Below, piece after piece: positions 6,109-9,093 of a DNA stretch of 9,093 bases. Each line of letters begins with the position of its first letter. The first letter of the stretch is position 1. The notes below the pieces were generated by a model that ran no database searches, had not been told where the DNA came from, and worked only from the letters and a program-made list of their open reading frames with translations. The stretch is taken from assembly GCA_024404295.1 (NCBI GenBank), contig JAKSQE010000050.1, forward strand, positions 1 through 9,093, given 5' to 3'. The translations under genes were made by a program, and so were the position numbers. This DNA comes from Oscillibacter sp. (GTDB taxonomy: Bacteria > Bacillota > Clostridia > Oscillospirales > Oscillospiraceae).

Positions 6109-6114
6109 AAAACT

Positions 6115-6405
6115 ATGGGGAAAAAGCAAAATGACCAGGGCGGCTTATTAGGTGGTGTGGCGGAGCTGTTTGACCTTCCGGTGGATGTGGTGGCAGGTCT
6201 GCCCCGCATGGAACTGTTGGGCAGCCGGCAGTTATATTTAGAGCATCATACCGGTTTACTGTCTTATTCGGAGGAGCAGATTGATGTGAATACGCCGGCG
6301 GGCGTGCTGCGGATTCGAGGTGCACGCCTGACATTACTGGCGATGACTGCCGGAGAAGTTCGAGTCGGAGGGCGAATCGACGGAGTGGAGTGGGTGCGCA
6401 CATGA
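6115..6405 (+). CDS. yqfC: Sporulation protein YqfC (YabP/YqfC family)
   Basis: The 96-residue protein fits the small YabP/YqfC family of sporulation proteins, and its position before yqfD is the conserved one. The visible family pattern is LPVDVVAGLPRMELLGSRQL (21-40), then YLEHHTGLLSYSEEQIDVNT (41-60), GVLRIRGARLTLLAMT (63-78) and a closing GEVRVGGRIDGVEWV (80-94); short beta strands alternate with Gly turns. There is no signal peptide or membrane segment, so the product is likely cytosolic or peripheral. The biochemical role is unknown; in B. subtilis the yqfC-yqfD pair is expressed in the mother cell under sigma-E. The ATG has GAGGTGA (6102-6108) 6 nt upstream, and the stop overlaps the yqfD start (ATGA). 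The 5' region holds an inverted repeat and a possible leader ORF. Confidence 0.87.
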   Translation: MGKKQNDQGGLLGGVAELFDLPVDVVAGLPRMELLGSRQLYLEHHTGLLSYSEEQIDVNTPAGVLRIRGARLTLLAMTAGEVRVGGRIDGVEWVRT

Positions 6406-7586
6406 TGCAGACGATAATCAACCATTTACGGGGGCAGGTACGCGTGCGATTGGAGTGCACCTATCCGGAGCGGGTGTTGAATCTCTGCAGTGCCCGGGGA
6501 ATCAACTTTTGGGGATTGACCTGGGAATCACCCACCTCTTTTTCGTGCGTGCTGTCACGCAACCATTATCATGCGCTGCGGCGGGCAGTAAAACAAATAG
6601 ACTGTACATTGTCGGTGGTCAAAAAGGAGGGGGCTCCTTACTTCCTCCTTCGATTTCGCCACCGACATGCCCTGCTGATCGGGCTGACCATTTGTGCGTT
6701 GGCGTTATTTATTGGCTCGTTTTTTATATGGGATTTTCAGGTTGAGGGCAACAAAACAGTCCCGACGGAAAATATTTTACGGGCATTGGAACATGAGAAC
6801 GTGAAAATCGGATCGTTTGGATTAAGCCTGGACGGGGAAAATATTCGCAACCATGTATTACTGGAAATACCGGAACTAAGCTGGATTACGGTAAATGTAT
6901 CCGGCTGCCGTGCCAATGTGCAGGTCGTGGAGCGGATCAAGGCACCCCAGCTGCTGGATAAGCGCCGCCCCTGCAATGTGGTGGCACGGCGAAGCGGATT
7001 GATTCTGCAAATGCAGACATTGGGTGGCGCACCCTGTGTTCTGCGTGACAGTCTGGTAACGCAGGGACAGCTCTTGATCTCCGGTGTGGTAGATACGGAT
7101 ACGTTCGGCGCACGGATCACCGGCGGCATGGGAACGGTAAAAGGACGTACCTGGTATACGTTAACGGCCAATGTTCCCCTGACTGGACAGGAAAAACAGT
7201 ATACAGGGCAGAAAAAGACGGGCGTTTCTGTAATATTTGGAACACACCGCATAAAATTCTTTTCAAACAGTAGCATTGAAGAGGAAAACTATGATAAAAT
7301 AACAAAGAACAACCATTGGCAGTTGTTTGGGATTCCGCTACCTGTTCGTATTGAACAGGAAGTTTACCGTTTTTATCAAACGGCAGCAGTAGAGCAGACT
7401 CCGGAGCGGCTGGAAAAGCAGACCGGTCTGATCCTTTCTGATTATCTGGAAAGCATTGTCTCTCCCTATGGGACGGTGGAAAAAACCGAGATCACATCCC
7501 GCCAGAGAGGAACGATTCTGACAGTGACCCTTCAGGCGGAGTGCGTAGAGGAGATCGGGCAGACGGTACCATTTTTTACAGAGTGA
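6402..7586 (+). CDS. yqfD: Sporulation protein YqfD
   Basis: The 394-residue protein has the YqfD layout. A cytosolic N-terminal part (1-85) contains the family-like ERVLNLCSARGINFWGLTWE (23-42). A single strong membrane helix follows at about 88-111 (HALLIGLTICALALFIGSFF). A long external/intermembrane part begins with the POTRA-like stretch FQVEGNKTVPTENILRALEH (112-131) and continues with ELSWITVNVSGCRANVQVVE (158-177) and RIKAP (178-182). Length matches the usual about 400 residues. Such a fold suggests an assembly or scaffold protein of the mother-cell membranes during sporulation; the precise role is not known. The start chosen is ATG 6402, which overlaps the yqfC stop; ATG 6405 directly after it and GTG 6390 upstream are alternatives. 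Its ribosome binding site is weak (GGAG at 6387-6390), in keeping with translational coupling to yqfC. Thirty-five bases separate it from phoH. Confidence 0.88.
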   Translation: MMQTIINHLRGQVRVRLECTYPERVLNLCSARGINFWGLTWESPTSFSCVLSRNHYHALRRAVKQIDCTLSVVKKEGAPYFLLRFRHRHALLIGLTICALALFIGSFFIWDFQVEGNKTVPTENILRALEHENVKIGSFGLSLDGENIRNHVLLEIPELSWITVNVSGCRANVQVVERIKAPQLLDKRRPCNVVARRSGLILQMQTLGGAPCVLRDSLVTQGQLLISGVVDTDTFGARITGGMGTVKGRTWYTLTANVPLTGQEKQYTGQKKTGVSVIFGTHRIKFFSNSSIEEENYDKITKNNHWQLFGIPLPVRIEQEVYRFYQTAAVEQTPERLEKQTGLILSDYLESIVSPYGTVEKTEITSRQRGTILTVTLQAECVEEIGQTVPFFTE

Positions 7587-7621
7587 ATCGGGCAGAAGGC
7601 CCTAAAACGAGGAGTGATTCC

Positions 7622-8596
7622 ATGGAACAGCGCATCAGCATCGAACGATTGGAACAGGCAGTCAACATTTTTGGCTCCTTTGATGAGAATATTCGCCTGT
7701 TGGAGCAGGAGTTTTCCGTTACAGTGGTGAACCGGGAGGGAGAACTGCGGGTCACCGGTGAACCGGAGGATACGATGATGGCCTGTAAAGCCCTGCAAGC
7801 GATGCTGAAGCTGTCCTCCCGTGGTGAAGCCATCGGGGAGCAGAATGTGCGTTATATCATTTCTCTGGTGCGCAGCGGCAAGGAGGAACAGATCTCCGAA
7901 CTGACCAGCGATGTGCTGTGCATCAGCGCCAAGGGCCGCCCTGTGAAACCAAAGACCATCGGACAGAAGCACTATATCGAGTCTGTGCTGAACAACACCA
8001 TTACCATTGGCGTGGGCCCTGCCGGTACCGGTAAGACCTATCTGGCGGTGGCAGCCGCCGTGCAGGCATTCCGGGATAAACAGGTGAACCGCATCATTCT
8101 GACCCGCCCCGCTGTGGAAGCCGGCGAGCGTTTGGGCTTCCTGCCCGGCGATTTGCAGAGCAAGGTCGATCCGTATCTGCGCCCCTTGTATGACGCGCTG
8201 TTTGATATGCTGGGTGCGGAAACGTATCAGAAATATCTGGAACGAGGCAACATTGAAGTAGCGCCGCTGGCTTATATGCGTGGCCGCACGCTGGACGACA
8301 GCTTTATCATTCTGGACGAGGCTCAAAACACCAGTCGGGAGCAGATGAAGATGTTCCTGACCCGCCTGGGCTTCGGTTCCAAGATCGTCATCACCGGCGA
8401 TGTCACCCAGATCGACCTGCCGGATGGCAAGGCTTCCGGCCTGAAAGAGGCTATGCGTGTCCTGCAAAAGGTGGAGGGCATCGGCATTTGCGAGCTGAGC
8501 AATGCCGACGTGGTGCGCCATGTGATGGTGCAGCGCATCGTCAAGGCCTACGAGGATTACGAAAACGCTAAAAACGGCGGAAAAGGAAAGAAATAA
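7622..8596 (+). CDS. phoH: PhoH-family ATPase (PhoH/PhoL)
   Basis: The 324-residue protein is a cytosolic PhoH-like P-loop NTPase, related to superfamily 1 helicase cores and usually linked to RNA metabolism through its neighbour YbeY. The N-terminal region (about 1-95) has the small KH-like pattern of the family, with VNREGELRVTGEPED at 36-50. The ATPase core shows Walker A GPAGTGKT (132-139), then ILTRPAVEAGERLGFLPGDL (159-178), Walker B FIILDEAQNT (228-237) and the sensor-like IVITGDVTQIDLP (255-267). Length matches the B. subtilis homologue (about 320). ATG 7622 is chosen because GAGGAG (7609-7614) lies 7 nt upstream. The frame is open back to a GTG at 7541, but that stretch lies inside yqfD and is not family sequence. 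The stop is 1 nt before the ybeY start, so the two are almost certainly co-transcribed. No key residue is missing. Confidence 0.95.
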   Translation: MEQRISIERLEQAVNIFGSFDENIRLLEQEFSVTVVNREGELRVTGEPEDTMMACKALQAMLKLSSRGEAIGEQNVRYIISLVRSGKEEQISELTSDVLCISAKGRPVKPKTIGQKHYIESVLNNTITIGVGPAGTGKTYLAVAAAVQAFRDKQVNRIILTRPAVEAGERLGFLPGDLQSKVDPYLRPLYDALFDMLGAETYQKYLERGNIEVAPLAYMRGRTLDDSFIILDEAQNTSREQMKMFLTRLGFGSKIVITGDVTQIDLPDGKASGLKEAMRVLQKVEGIGICELSNADVVRHVMVQRIVKAYEDYENAKNGGKGKK

Positions 8597-8597
8597 T

Positions 8598-9089
8598 ATG
8601 GCAAAGAGACATTATATTCCCATTACAGCAGATGTGCCCGGCGTCAGCGACCAGAGCAAAGCACTGATACGCAAAGTCATTCGTACCGCATTGACGGCGG
8701 AAGGTATGACACTGCCATGCGAGGTGGACGTTTCCGTCACCAATGACGCAGGCATCCATGCGATCAATCTGGACATGCGGCAGGTGGACAGGCCTACTGA
8801 TGTGCTGAGTTTTCCTGTGTTTGATCTGCAGCCCGGTGAACTGCCCGACGAAGAAGACGCCGATCCCGGCACGGGATTGATCCCGCTGGGGGATATGGTG
8901 CTGTCTCTGGAGCGCGTGCAGGCACAGGCAAAAGAGTACGGTCACTCCAACCGTCGGGAACTGGCTTACTTAGTGACCCATTCCATTTTGCACCTACTGG
9001 GCTACGACCATCTGGACGAAGGTGCGATGAAAGCACAGATGCGCAAGCGGGAAGAGGAAATTCTTGCTCTGCTGGAGATCCAGCGTTAA
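8598..9089 (+). CDS. ybeY: Endoribonuclease YbeY (rRNA maturation factor)
   Basis: The 163-residue protein is YbeY, a zinc-dependent metalloprotein needed for 16S rRNA 3'-end maturation and 70S quality control in many bacteria. The metal site is complete: the motif HSILHLLGYDH (128-138) supplies H128, H132 and H138. Other family landmarks are VDRPTDVLSFPVF (63-75), LGDMVLS (97-103), and a C-terminal helix with paired basic and acidic residues (MRKREEEIL, 148-156). Length is normal for the family. The ATG lies one base after the phoH stop, with AAGGAAAG (8583-8590) as a modest ribosome binding site, so translation is likely coupled to phoH. The TAA is four bases before the end of the window; by comparison with other Firmicutes the next genes would be dgkA and era, but they are outside what can be seen. 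Confidence 0.96.
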   Translation: MAKRHYIPITADVPGVSDQSKALIRKVIRTALTAEGMTLPCEVDVSVTNDAGIHAINLDMRQVDRPTDVLSFPVFDLQPGELPDEEDADPGTGLIPLGDMVLSLERVQAQAKEYGHSNRRELAYLVTHSILHLLGYDHLDEGAMKAQMRKREEEILALLEIQR

Positions 9090-9093
9090 ATCG

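Noticed and set aside
7541..7621. Upstream GTG start for phoH inside yqfD
   Set aside because: The extra 27 residues are unlike PhoH proteins, and the ATG at 7622 has a well-placed GAGGAG; overlap with yqfD would be needless.
7532..8521. 329-codon open frame on the minus strand across phoH
   Set aside because: It mirrors the strongly conserved phoH gene; composition (many His, Gln, Ala) is typical of a reverse-strand shadow, and no motif is recognisable.
1..9093. CRISPR arrays, insertion sequences, tRNA or rRNA genes
   Set aside because: No regularly spaced repeats, transposase motifs, cloverleaf sequences or rRNA segments were seen on either strand by reading; the genes fill nearly the whole window.

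Overview
The window looks like a chromosomal segment of a spore-forming Clostridia-type Firmicute, probably of the gut Oscillospiraceae/Ruminococcaceae kind. This rests on strong AGGAGG-type ribosome binding sites, a moderately GC-rich base composition, a BMP-type nucleoside ABC transporter, and the conserved yqfC-yqfD-phoH-ybeY order known from Bacillus and Clostridia. The organism assignment is inference; no rRNA or species marker is present.

Left part (1-4046), nucleoside uptake. The window opens in the last 37 codons of a gene whose position fits a BMP/PnrA-type substrate-binding lipoprotein. A textbook intrinsic terminator (145-180) follows, then a fresh sigma-A-like promoter (200-229) and a short, foldable leader. 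Next come three tightly coupled genes: a two-domain ATPase (NupO/YufO type, 302-1840) and two permeases (NupP 1837-3018, NupQ 3015-4046). Each junction is an ATGA overlap with its own Shine-Dalgarno. Together they would form a high-affinity nucleoside importer.

Middle (4047-6013). A perfect 12-bp hairpin without a U-tract separates nupQ from an AEC-family (auxin efflux carrier superfamily) transporter at 4123-5025, which ends at a good terminator (5038-5074) that may work on both strands. On the minus strand, 6013-5105 encodes a short YlbJ/nucleoside-recognition (Gate) family integral membrane protein, probably sporulation-linked.

Right part (6014-9093), sporulation and RNA-maturation cluster. 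A 101-bp divergent intergenic region carries an interrupted inverted repeat and a possible 17-codon leader ORF. It is followed by yqfC (6115-6405), yqfD (6402-7586), phoH/phoL (7622-8596) and ybeY (8598-9089), all on the plus strand and tightly packed. In Bacillus subtilis the c-di-AMP phosphodiesterase gene pgpH (yqfF) lies between phoH and ybeY; here the two are 1 nt apart and pgpH is missing from that position.

No mobile element, CRISPR array, tRNA, rRNA or known riboswitch was seen. The protein-coding content is ordinary. The points most worth a second look are the non-coding elements at the operon boundaries: the leader at 236-301, the hairpin at 4065-4092, and the inverted repeat/leader ORF at 6034-6108.
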